Shown in pieces: positions 32,907 to 40,668 of a DNA stretch of 57,952 nucleotides. Source of the stretch: CAZJJZ01 sp964546505 (GTDB lineage Bacteria; Patescibacteriota; Gracilibacteria; UBA1369). The number at the start of each line of letters is the position of its first letter. Within the stretch, counting starts at the first letter, position 1. The DNA is taken from contig CAZJJZ010000005.1 in the NCBI GenBank assembly GCA_964546505.1, positions 1-57,952 of the forward strand, read 5' to 3'. Both the position numbers and the translations under genes were made by a program. The notes beneath the pieces were generated by a model. The model saw only the letters and a list, made by a program, of their open reading frames with translations, ran no database searches and was not told where the DNA came from.

Positions 32907-33243
32907 ACGAAAGGCTTATATTGCTTTCTAGTAGCCATTTTCAACTTTCTTGTATAGCATTTTTGTTCGTGGTTTAGAAGTGCTTGAAAAATGTGAAAAC
33001 TAGTATGCAGTCACTATAGGAGTATAAATTAGTTATGTTTTTGTTCATTTTGCGCCACAACATTTTGTGATTAATCGAATGTAGAACATCAACAGATAGT
33101 AGGCAAGTCAATGAGTTGATTTGATCTTGAAAGGATATTGGTGAGCGATTACTATCAATTCGCTTTCAAAAAATTGGTGTTGAATTAATCTCCAATTTTA
33201 GCGAGAGGAAGGCCAGTTTACTTGTTTTAACCGCAACAGTTTA
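32907..33243. other. Intergenic region upstream of dnaA
   Basis: About 337 bases, AT-rich. It contains the likely dnaA promoter (33127-33155). I searched by eye for DnaA boxes (TTATCCACA and close variants) and found no cluster, so there is no visible oriC here despite the dnaA neighbour. Confidence 0.5.
33127..33155 (+). promoter_or_regulatory. dnaA promoter
   Basis: TTGAAA (33127-33132), 17-bp spacer, TACTAT (33150-33155), leaving a leader of about 80 nt before the ATG at 33244. Confidence 0.5.
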
Positions 33244-34698
33244 ATGAGTGAAAATACTACTTTGGAAATCAATAAAAGAGAGCTTTGGGAAAAGATCCTT
33301 GGTAGTATTTATACATTTATCGACAAAGGACATTTGTTGACGATTTTCGTGAATAGTGCCGTACTCAATTATCATCAGGGTGTATTGACTATTGGCTTTG
33401 CCTCCATCATCGGGCCGGAATATGTCCGTGAAAAGTATCATTCAAAAATTTTTCCTGTAATCAAAGAATTATTACCGGAATGTCAGGAAATCCGTTACGA
33501 AGTCAGTTCAGCACTTTCCAACGAGGATAATCAAGATAAACTGCCTTTAGAGCTGTTTATGAGTGTGATTGGAGCGGTCAGAACTAAGGCGCCAAGAAAA
33601 GTACCAGGTAAGCAGGAGGTTTTGTTGGAGGGTGGTATGCGCAGTAAGATTTTGAATAAGCGCTACACCTTACAAAATTTTATTCCCGGCTCCGAGAATA
33701 GATTGGTGCACGCAGCCTGTATGGCGGTTGGAGCCAAGCCTGCAGGAATTTACAATCCTCTTTATATTTACGGCAATGTGGGTCTTGGTAAAACGCATTT
33801 ACTGCAGGCTACCGGTCATGAGATTTTACGAAATCATCCGGATATGAAGGTGGTTTATATGACAGCTGAACACTTCATCAACAAAATTGTTGAAGCCATT
33901 GGTAAAAAACATACTAAACCCTTCAAGGATGAATATCGTAATTTGGACTGTCTGATTGTGGATGATATTCAGTTTTTTGCGAATAAAGCCACCTCTGAGC
34001 AAGAATTCTTTCATACTTTTAATGATTTGTATGATAATGGTAAACAGATCATTTTAAGTGCGGATCGTCCGCCGCGTGAATTAAATGGCTTGGACGATCG
34101 GTTGAGAAGCCGTTTTGGCATGGGCATGGTAATTGAGGTCACTTCCCCCAGCTTTGAGACCAGATTGGCAATTTTGAAATCTAAGTGTCAGGAGTATCAA
34201 ACGATTATTGATCCGGAAGTATTAGAATTCGTGGCCTACAATGTCAATCAAAGTGTGCGGGAGATGGTGGGAGTGTTAATTACGGCAATTGCTGAGGCTC
34301 AGCTGGAGGGGAATTTGCCTTCTGTACGCAGTGTTGCCAATATCATTAGAAAACTGAATCGAGATCAAGATGCAAACACAATCAATTTGACTGATTCCAA
34401 AAAACGCACTGTGAAAACAGCTGAGGAAATTATTGATTTGGTGGCTGCTCATTACCGACTGACCAAGTCTGATTTGATCGGGGAAGAAAGACGACGAGAA
34501 ATCATGCAAGCTAGACAAATAGCGATGTATTTAATTCGTGAAATGCTAAATACTTCCTATGAACAAATCGGTGATAACTTTGGGGGCAGAAATCACACCA
34601 CTGTGATGCATGCCTGTGGAAAAGTAGAGGAAGCTTTGAAGAAAGAACTTTTTCTCCAAGAAGAATTGACTGATTTAAAAAGAAAGCTGGGTTTTTAA
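33244..34698 (+). CDS. dnaA: Chromosomal replication initiator DnaA
   Basis: 484 residues. Domain I (1-85) is followed by a short linker, then the AAA+ domain III beginning with Y-T-L-Q-N-F-I-P-G-S-E-N-R, Walker A G-N-V-G-L-G-K-T-H, Walker B L-I-V-D-D-I-Q-F and sensor R-L-R-S-R-F. Domain IV ends with the DnaA-box signature G-G-R-N-H-T-T-V-M-H-A. It opens oriC and loads the helicase. It is not followed by dnaN here; a FecR-like gene follows. Confidence 0.97.
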   Translation: MSENTTLEINKRELWEKILGSIYTFIDKGHLLTIFVNSAVLNYHQGVLTIGFASIIGPEYVREKYHSKIFPVIKELLPECQEIRYEVSSALSNEDNQDKLPLELFMSVIGAVRTKAPRKVPGKQEVLLEGGMRSKILNKRYTLQNFIPGSENRLVHAACMAVGAKPAGIYNPLYIYGNVGLGKTHLLQATGHEILRNHPDMKVVYMTAEHFINKIVEAIGKKHTKPFKDEYRNLDCLIVDDIQFFANKATSEQEFFHTFNDLYDNGKQIILSADRPPRELNGLDDRLRSRFGMGMVIEVTSPSFETRLAILKSKCQEYQTIIDPEVLEFVAYNVNQSVREMVGVLITAIAEAQLEGNLPSVRSVANIIRKLNRDQDANTINLTDSKKRTVKTAEEIIDLVAAHYRLTKSDLIGEERRREIMQARQIAMYLIREMLNTSYEQIGDNFGGRNHTTVMHACGKVEEALKKELFLQEELTDLKRKLGF

Positions 34699-34753
34699 AA
34701 TCGCTTTACTTTAAGGCTGAATTTCCGTAAATTGTTTAAAAATTAAACATTTT

Positions 34754-35977
34754 ATGAGAAGATTTAGGCGCAGAAAAAGATTTAGCTTTCTAGTTCCCTT
34801 TTTACTGATCATTTTGTTGGGAGTTGGCGTTGTCTTTGGTATGCAATTGTGGAATAGTTTTTGGGAAGGTAAAAAAGGTGATGCTGTTTTTTATTTGGTT
34901 GAGGGTAGAGCCAAAATTTTGCCTTATGGAAACAAAGAATATGAGAACTTATACAATGGAGTGCGCATTAAACTCGGTGATGCCATCAAAGTCATGAATG
35001 GTGGCAAGGGCGTAATTCGCTTTTATGATGGCACGGTAGCCAGATTGGATCAAGATTCAGAAGTGATTTTGGAAGATATTACCAAAAATGATGCAGATCA
35101 ACAGATTCTATTACGACATAATGCGGGAAATCTTTGGGTCAACAAACCCAGAAAGTCAGGCGTAATTCGTAAAACGGGCTTTGTGATCAACACCAATTTT
35201 GCTGCTTATTCGATAACCGGCACGGTATTTAATTTATTTAAGAATACCAATCAGGAAATATTAAGTGTTATTAATGGTGAGGTAGCGATTGATATTCTGG
35301 AGAATAATAATGGTAAAATGCGTGCAATTACACAAGAAACTGTAGGCATCGGTCAGCAGGCGGTGTTGGATGAGGCGGTCATGAAAGCCTTTTATGAAAG
35401 ACAAAATCCTTCCATCAAGAAGGCTATCGATGCGACATTTAATACTACTCCCTGGTTTATTTGGAATACAGAGGAAGATGAAAATCCTACAGACTATTCC
35501 AACCCAATGGCTACCAGGCCCAAGCCCACTCCAATTATCGATACGCCCGCTACGCCTGATGTCCAAGATGGTAATGCTACTGAAGTCAATACAGACAAAC
35601 CGTCAGAACCCGATGAAGTGAATAATGAGAGCAATGAAATCAGCAAACCGGAATTGATCTCGATTGGTGGTGTGCCTTATCAGGCAGGTATGATTGTGAG
35701 CAAAGATAATATTGCTTTGTCAGGGAAAATTACTAATGCCGATGCTCTGTTTGTAGACGAATATAAGTTGACCAAATTTCAAGCTGGTTCTACAACATGG
35801 ACATATAATCTTTCTACAAAAATTGGCAACTTGAAGCCAGGCAAAAATCAATTGGAGGTATATGGTACAACAGAAGGTGGCAAAAAATCACCTGTATTGA
35901 TGATTGAATTTACCTATCAGCCAAATACCAAACCGATTACAGAGAAAGTTTCAACCGGCAACTCCAGGGTAAATTAA
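34754..35977 (+). CDS. FecR-domain membrane protein
   Basis: 407 residues. Basic N-terminus, one membrane helix (about 12-32), then an exported FecR-like beta domain (about 45-200) with L-G-D-A-I-K-V, G-K-G-V-I-R-F-Y-D-G-T-V-A-R-L and a T-N-F-A-A-Y-S-I-T-G-T-V-F core. A Pro/Thr/Asn-rich linker (about 235-295) leads to a C-terminal Ig-like domain. This is the stand-alone surface type, not the FecI/FecR signalling pair, since no sigma factor is adjacent. Function unknown. Confidence 0.85.
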   Translation: MRRFRRRKRFSFLVPFLLIILLGVGVVFGMQLWNSFWEGKKGDAVFYLVEGRAKILPYGNKEYENLYNGVRIKLGDAIKVMNGGKGVIRFYDGTVARLDQDSEVILEDITKNDADQQILLRHNAGNLWVNKPRKSGVIRKTGFVINTNFAAYSITGTVFNLFKNTNQEILSVINGEVAIDILENNNGKMRAITQETVGIGQQAVLDEAVMKAFYERQNPSIKKAIDATFNTTPWFIWNTEEDENPTDYSNPMATRPKPTPIIDTPATPDVQDGNATEVNTDKPSEPDEVNNESNEISKPELISIGGVPYQAGMIVSKDNIALSGKITNADALFVDEYKLTKFQAGSTTWTYNLSTKIGNLKPGKNQLEVYGTTEGGKKSPVLMIEFTYQPNTKPITEKVSTGNSRVN

Positions 35978-36003
35978 CCCTGAAAAGGGTATTTGATTTC
36001 ACT

Positions 36004-37044
36004 TCAAAGATACTTTCTTTTGTTGTTGTTATGCTCTTCATTAGTGATGGCATACTTGGTTTCGCCATCTCTGGAGGTGAGATAAAAAAAGTATGGATTG
36101 GCTTCCGGATTGATGGCTGCTGCCAAGCTTTTGAGTCCTGGATTAGCGATTGGTCCCGGAGGTAGTCCAGCTACTTTGCGGGTATTGTAAGGTGAATTTT
36201 CCGCCAGATCTTGAGCATCGATTTCTCGATCAGCTTTTAAATACAGCAAAGTAGCGTCAATACCCAAGGTCCATTGAGCTTCCAGGCGGCGCCAGATAAT
36301 ATCCGCCACCAAAGGCCTGTCCACATCTTGATTGGTTTCTTCTTCCACCATCGCGGCTACATTGACCACTTCGGAGAGAGTATATTTTTTACTGGAATTT
36401 TCGTAGAGTGGGAGAACTTTATCACGAAAATTATTGAGCATTAAAGTAATCAGTGTTGCACTTTGAAAGTTGTTAGGGTCAACGAAATAGGTGTCTGGAA
36501 AAAGGTAGCCTTCCAAAGCATGTGGCAACTTACTGATTTGATTTGCATCCAGAAAGGGGTATTTGGCAACCGGGTATTTTTGTACCGCAGCAGAAAACTC
36601 TCCACTTTGGATTAGATTTTGTGAAGCGAGCAATTGATCGATTTCCAGTACGGTGTAACCTTCCGGAATGGTGACAACAACTTGACTGGGTTGTGCTTCT
36701 TGCAAGGTTTGAATGATCTCATTAGCGCTCATGCCCGTGTTCAATTGATAAACTCCAGCTTTCAGATTTTTATCGATATTATTTAGGCGAGTAGCAATTT
36801 CAAAGGTGAATTTGTCTAAAATCAGGTCATCTTTTGCCAATTTTTCGGCAATTTTTCGACTATTATCACCTTTGCTGACTCGGAATTTATACTCGGCAAC
36901 GGCAGATCCCTCGGCAGGTGGAGTGTGTAACAGGTATTGATACCGAGAATAACTATAAATACCCGTACCTAATACTAGTATGAAACTCAAACCCAAGATC
37001 AGCTTAAATTTACCGCGATGTCTTCTACGAGTATGGTGTGGCAT
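36004..37044 (-). CDS. mltG: Endolytic peptidoglycan transglycosylase MltG (YceG-like)
   Basis: 346 residues from ATG 37044, 10 nt after the ybaB stop; the open frame extends 19 codons upstream into ybaB but without need. A basic start (R-R-R-H-R-G-K) and one membrane helix (about 14-33) precede a LysM-like region and the YceG domain with L-E-G-Y-L-F-P-D-T-Y, containing the catalytic Glu, then N-V-A-A-M-V-E-E-E-T and the C-terminal G-L-P-P-G-P-I-A-N-P-G. It cuts nascent glycan strands and sets their length. Confidence 0.93.
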   Translation of the reverse strand: MPHHTRRRHRGKFKLILGLSFILVLGTGIYSYSRYQYLLHTPPAEGSAVAEYKFRVSKGDNSRKIAEKLAKDDLILDKFTFEIATRLNNIDKNLKAGVYQLNTGMSANEIIQTLQEAQPSQVVVTIPEGYTVLEIDQLLASQNLIQSGEFSAAVQKYPVAKYPFLDANQISKLPHALEGYLFPDTYFVDPNNFQSATLITLMLNNFRDKVLPLYENSSKKYTLSEVVNVAAMVEEETNQDVDRPLVADIIWRRLEAQWTLGIDATLLYLKADREIDAQDLAENSPYNTRKVAGLPPGPIANPGLKSLAAAINPEANPYFFYLTSRDGETKYAITNEEHNNNKRKYL

Positions 37045-37054
37045 GGGGAGGGGA

Positions 37055-37363
37055 TTATTTGTTGCCACCACCCAGCAGATTTCCCAAGCCGCCCATATCA
37101 CCCATGACGTCTTTCATTTCCGCAGCGGCAATTTCTTGTGATTTCTTGAGGGCTTTATTATTCGCCTTTTTTAGTAATTCTGCGAGTTTTTTGGCATCAG
37201 TAAGACCTTCCTCTTTGATAACTACCTCAACGCACTCTTGTTTGCCATTAAAAGTCACACTTACCGGTCCTTCTTCTGCTTCAATATGCATCCGTGCCAA
37301 TTTCGCCTGAATTTCTTTAGCCTTTTTTTGTAATGAATAAAGATTCTTAATTTGATCGAACAT
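37055..37363 (-). CDS. ybaB: YbaB/EbfC nucleoid-associated protein
   Basis: 102 residues. A helical start, a beta hairpin G-P-V-S-V-T-F-N-G-K-Q and a helix with L-L-K-K-A-N-N-K-A-L-K-K-S-Q, ending in a Gly/Met-rich tail, all match the YbaB/EbfC dimer family that binds DNA and often accompanies recR or dnaX. Here it is the first gene of a unit with mltG and has its own promoter. Confidence 0.9.
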   Translation of the reverse strand: MFDQIKNLYSLQKKAKEIQAKLARMHIEAEEGPVSVTFNGKQECVEVVIKEEGLTDAKKLAELLKKANNKALKKSQEIAAAEMKDVMGDMGGLGNLLGGGNK

Positions 37364-37391
37364 TTTTTGCGCTTAAAAACTAGATGTTTTC

Positions 37392-37420
37392 ATTGTAGAG
37401 AGCCTGTCTAAAGCAGTCAA
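37392..37420 (-). promoter_or_regulatory. ybaB-mltG promoter
   Basis: Leftward TTGACT (37420-37415), 17-bp spacer, TACAAT (37397-37392). The start point would be about 20 nt before the ybaB ATG. Confidence 0.7.
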
Positions 37421-37491
37421 TAAAATATGTTGCGCTCTAGAACCTTTTAGGCTAGACTTGGCGCGCAATATGTAACCTTATTCACAATAAT

Positions 37492-38139
37492 ATGGAAACT
37501 CTGGTATTAGATGTGCAGGTGAGAGATCTCAAGATCAATCCAAAAAACCTTCGCAAACAAAGTATAATTCCCGCTGTCTGTTATGGTCAAGGAAAGGCTC
37601 CGATGGCTGTTCAGGTACCTTATTCTCAATTTAGACAAATTTACCGCAAAGCTGGTACTTCTCAGGTGGTAAATTTAAAAGTTGAGGGCAAGGAATTGCC
37701 TGTCTTAATTCATGATTTGGCTTTTGATGCCATGACTGATGAATTCAGACACATTGATTTTTTGGAGGTGAATTTGAAGAAAAAGGTGGAGGCGACTGTT
37801 CCGGTTCTTCTGGAAGGAGTTTCTCCTGCTGTAAAGAACTTTGGTGGTTTGGTTACGCATGTTAAACATGATTTGGATGTCTATTGTTTGCCTATGGATA
37901 TTCCGCATGAAGTGGTAATTGATTTGTCCAAATTGGAAAATATTGGTGATGCAGTGGCAGTCAAAGACTTGAAATTAGGCGAAAAAGTGGAAATTCTCAC
38001 TGATGCCGAAGAAGTAATCGTTACAATTTCTGCTCCACAAGAATTTACTGAACAATCCGCTGAAGTACCTGATGAACTCAAGACAGAACCAGTTGCAGCT
38101 GAAGGTGATAAGAAAGAAGAAGAAAAGAAGGAAGATTAA
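37492..38139 (+). CDS. rplY: 50S ribosomal protein L25 (TL5/Ctc type)
   Basis: 215 residues, the long two-domain type. The N-terminal 5S-rRNA-binding domain has N-L-R-K-Q-S-I-I-P-A-V-C-Y-G and I-H-D-L-A-F-D, followed by H-I-D-F-L-E-V. The C-terminal beta domain contains P-V-L-L-E-G-V-S-P-A and D-I-P-H-E-V-V-I-D. An acidic/Lys-rich tail ends the protein. Monocistronic with a strong terminator. Confidence 0.94.
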   Translation: METLVLDVQVRDLKINPKNLRKQSIIPAVCYGQGKAPMAVQVPYSQFRQIYRKAGTSQVVNLKVEGKELPVLIHDLAFDAMTDEFRHIDFLEVNLKKKVEATVPVLLEGVSPAVKNFGGLVTHVKHDLDVYCLPMDIPHEVVIDLSKLENIGDAVAVKDLKLGEKVEILTDAEEVIVTISAPQEFTEQSAEVPDELKTEPVAAEGDKKEEEKKED

Positions 38140-38164
38140 TTTTCACCTCGTAAATGATATAATC

Positions 38165-38191
38165 AGCCGATCCAAGAGGGTCGGCTTTTTT
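38165..38191 (+). terminator. rplY terminator
   Basis: AGCCGATCC (38165-38173) pairs with GGGTCGGCT (38178-38186), one G-T pair, 4-nt loop, followed by six T. Confidence 0.88.
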
Positions 38192-38272
38192 ATATTGAAA
38201 AGATTATTTCAGCAACTGCGACAGAAAAATTACGCTAATGGTCAGCGCTTGGGATTTGGCAGTAAGGATAGT

Positions 38273-38386
38273 TTAATTTAGTAAAGCTTCCAGTTTACTA
38301 TAAAGCTCTTGCAGCTTTTCCCATTGAGAAGGTTCGTTTTCCATGGATAAAGTTGCCGATTTGTTATTTGAACTTTCTGAAGCCAT
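38273..38386 (-). CDS. Possible small acidic protein (37 residues)
   Basis: ATG 38386 opens a 37-codon frame, Ser/Asn-rich at the start and helical at the end (W-E-K-L-Q-E-L-Y-S-K-L-E-A-L-L). A leftward promoter-like pair, TTGCTC (38448-38443), 16-bp spacer, TAAAAT (38426-38421), lies about 28 nt upstream of the expected leader. No family is recognised, and such a short frame could be chance. Confidence 0.35.
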   Translation of the reverse strand: MASESSNNKSATLSMENEPSQWEKLQELYSKLEALLN

Positions 38387-38485
38387 TTTTTTGATTTTTA
38401 TTTGAACTAAAACCAATTTCATTTTAGGCCAATTTGGAAGTAGAGCAAAGTAATTTTCGAATAGCCGAATTTGCTTTAAAATAAT

Positions 38486-38514
38486 GGCAAAAGTTCCCAA
38501 AAAATGATATAATT
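38486..38514 (+). promoter_or_regulatory. Promoter of the acidic membrane-protein gene
   Basis: TGGCAA (38486-38491), 17-bp spacer, TATAAT (38509-38514). The -10 box covers the in-frame TTG at 38513, so translation must start later, at ATG 38555. Confidence 0.55.
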
Positions 38515-38554
38515 GACTGAAGATTTTATATTTTTGGCAAGCAAACCTGTTTTT

Positions 38555-40615
38555 ATGGCGGATCAACAAGCTCAAAATAATGGCAATTTAGCTGATGGGG
38601 GTGACGAAACCCAGGGAGTTGGCGAACAGGGTGCGACAGTTAGCGGTGGTACTGGTAATTCTGCTAATCCAAAACCCAAAAAAAGTAAAACTCCGGCACA
38701 AAAAGCACGTGAAAAGGCCAGAAGAAAAAGAAGAAAACTGAAGAAGTTGAGTAAAGAAGGCCCTAATGTTGCCACATCCGGTAATGCTGTGAATGAAGCT
38801 GATGCGCTGGCGGCTCCCTCTGTACTTCCGGAAATTGAGCTCGAGGCTTTACCGAATCTGTCTGAATCTGATGCTCCATTAACACCTGAGCCACCCACTT
38901 TGGAAGAGGAGTCTTTAGAAGGTGTGCAAGATTTGACTGGTGCAGATATTCCCATGGTGGCTGAAGAAGAGATTAGCTCTGGTGTGGAAGCTATTCCCGG
39001 TGAGGAATTGCCCTTGCCTGAAGTACTTGAGCCTGAAGAAAAGAGTGCTTCTGAAGAAGATACAACTGATTTGCACAGTCTGAGAATTACTCCACTCGAG
39101 TCCAGTGATAGGCCACAGCAAGACAATCAATTTGGCGACGATAATTCTGGAGATCAGGCACTAGAAGATCAAAATTTTGCTACAGAGCAGTTTGGTCAAT
39201 ACTCGATGCCAGAGCCAGAATCTGGTTCGGAATTGCCGACTCAGCAGGAGGTTCAAGCTAATGTCGTCCCTGAGGATTTGACTGAGCCAAGTAAAGAGGC
39301 AGCTTCAGAAGATGAAAATCACGATTTTGCAATTTTTGAAGATGGTTTTCCGGACAATTCACCAATACCGGATTCTGCCAGTCAACCACTGCAGGACGTT
39401 GTGATTGCGCCAGGCGAAATAGTGACGGAGGAAGTTGTTTCTAGCGAAATATCGACTGAGCAAGCCGATGCAGAGCAGAAAGCAGCACGGCAGCAAAAGC
39501 GTCAAGAAACAGTTGCTGAAGAACAGGCTGGTGAGGAGGCAAATAAAGCAGCTGCAGACCAATTAATCGCTGGGTTTGAACCGGGAGAAGATCTCTTGGA
39601 CGAAGATGCAAAACAAGGTGTTTTGGGAAGGTTTTTTGATTGGCTGAGTGGATCTAAAAAACATTCAGCACAGCAAGACACGGTTGTTGAAGTGACTTCA
39701 GGGGGAGGAAATCAACCACCAGCTCAAGGTAATACTGCTGGGAATTGGGGTGGTTTCTTGGGTGGAGCGCTAAAAATTATCCTTACTATTTTGTTTATTG
39801 TCGGTTTGATGTTTGGTGCCTTTTGGCTGGGTAGTCAATTTAAGTTGATGGACTGGGTCAATCAGTGGTTTAATCAGCCCAAACCTATTGAGATTAAAGA
39901 GGTAGATCAGGATTTGGTCCGCAAAGCGGGATTTGGTAGTTTGTGGATTTTTGGTAAAAATACTGGCAGTCAAAACGATCAATTAATCCCTGCCTTTAGA
40001 GTGGTCTTATATTTTGGAAAACTAACCACTACTGTTGCTCCGGGAGCGGTAACAGGTGTTTCGGCCGTCAACTATTATGGATTTTTTCGAGATAATTTAC
40101 ATTATTTGAACCGTTTGGTTTATTATGTGGATTATTTGCAGCAATTAAGGATTATCTATACGGTGGACGTCTACAAAGTTTTGGATTCGGCTAGTAATCG
40201 TAGTCAAAAAATGGCTGAATTCCTTAATCAATCGAAATTAATTTTTCAAAATGGCCTCAATTTACGGCGTGAAATGAATGTATTGTTGGCTGATTTTGAA
40301 GTGAGTTACAATACCCTGACGCCAGAAAAAACTCAGACAGAAAAAGATTTTTTTACTGCAATAGAAGATGGTTTCGGTGAAAAAGCTTCACAATTATTAG
40401 AAAACTACATCAGAATCTCGCAGAAGCAAGTTGAGTTGAAAGCTAAAATTGGGGCTTTGACTAGATTGATTGATAATTTCGAGACTGTTTTAATTCGTTT
40501 GCAGACCAGGATTACAGCGATTGAACAAAATCAGGAAGCCTTGATACAAGGTATCCAAATCATTGAAGTGGAAGGGGCTAATATTGACTTTATTCTAAAT
40601 TCAGGTTCTAATTAG
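38555..40615 (+). CDS. Large acidic single-pass membrane protein
   Basis: 686 residues from ATG 38555. The N-terminal ~390 residues are disordered: a basic patch (A-R-E-K-A-R-R-K-R-R-K) near residue 50, then long Glu/Asp/Pro/Ser-rich low-complexity sequence. One membrane helix follows (near 405-428, I-I-L-T-I-L-F-I-V-G-L-M-F-G), then a helical domain of about 250 residues rich in coiled-coil-like Leu/Gln heptads. The disordered part is probably cytosolic and the C-terminal domain outside. No family recognised. Confidence 0.75.
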   Translation: MADQQAQNNGNLADGGDETQGVGEQGATVSGGTGNSANPKPKKSKTPAQKAREKARRKRRKLKKLSKEGPNVATSGNAVNEADALAAPSVLPEIELEALPNLSESDAPLTPEPPTLEEESLEGVQDLTGADIPMVAEEEISSGVEAIPGEELPLPEVLEPEEKSASEEDTTDLHSLRITPLESSDRPQQDNQFGDDNSGDQALEDQNFATEQFGQYSMPEPESGSELPTQQEVQANVVPEDLTEPSKEAASEDENHDFAIFEDGFPDNSPIPDSASQPLQDVVIAPGEIVTEEVVSSEISTEQADAEQKAARQQKRQETVAEEQAGEEANKAAADQLIAGFEPGEDLLDEDAKQGVLGRFFDWLSGSKKHSAQQDTVVEVTSGGGNQPPAQGNTAGNWGGFLGGALKIILTILFIVGLMFGAFWLGSQFKLMDWVNQWFNQPKPIEIKEVDQDLVRKAGFGSLWIFGKNTGSQNDQLIPAFRVVLYFGKLTTTVAPGAVTGVSAVNYYGFFRDNLHYLNRLVYYVDYLQQLRIIYTVDVYKVLDSASNRSQKMAEFLNQSKLIFQNGLNLRREMNVLLADFEVSYNTLTPEKTQTEKDFFTAIEDGFGEKASQLLENYIRISQKQVELKAKIGALTRLIDNFETVLIRLQTRITAIEQNQEALIQGIQIIEVEGANIDFILNSGSN

Positions 40616-40668
40616 TTTTTCTCTTGATTTGTGGGGGTGGGTGGAGTAATCTCAGCTAAAGCTTTTTT

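Noticed and set aside
32907..33243. oriC next to dnaA
   Set aside because: No cluster of DnaA boxes or DUE-like array was seen by eye.
35978..36003. Terminator between the FecR gene and mltG
   Set aside because: Only a 5-bp ACCCT/AGGGT stem with a short T-run; too weak to call.
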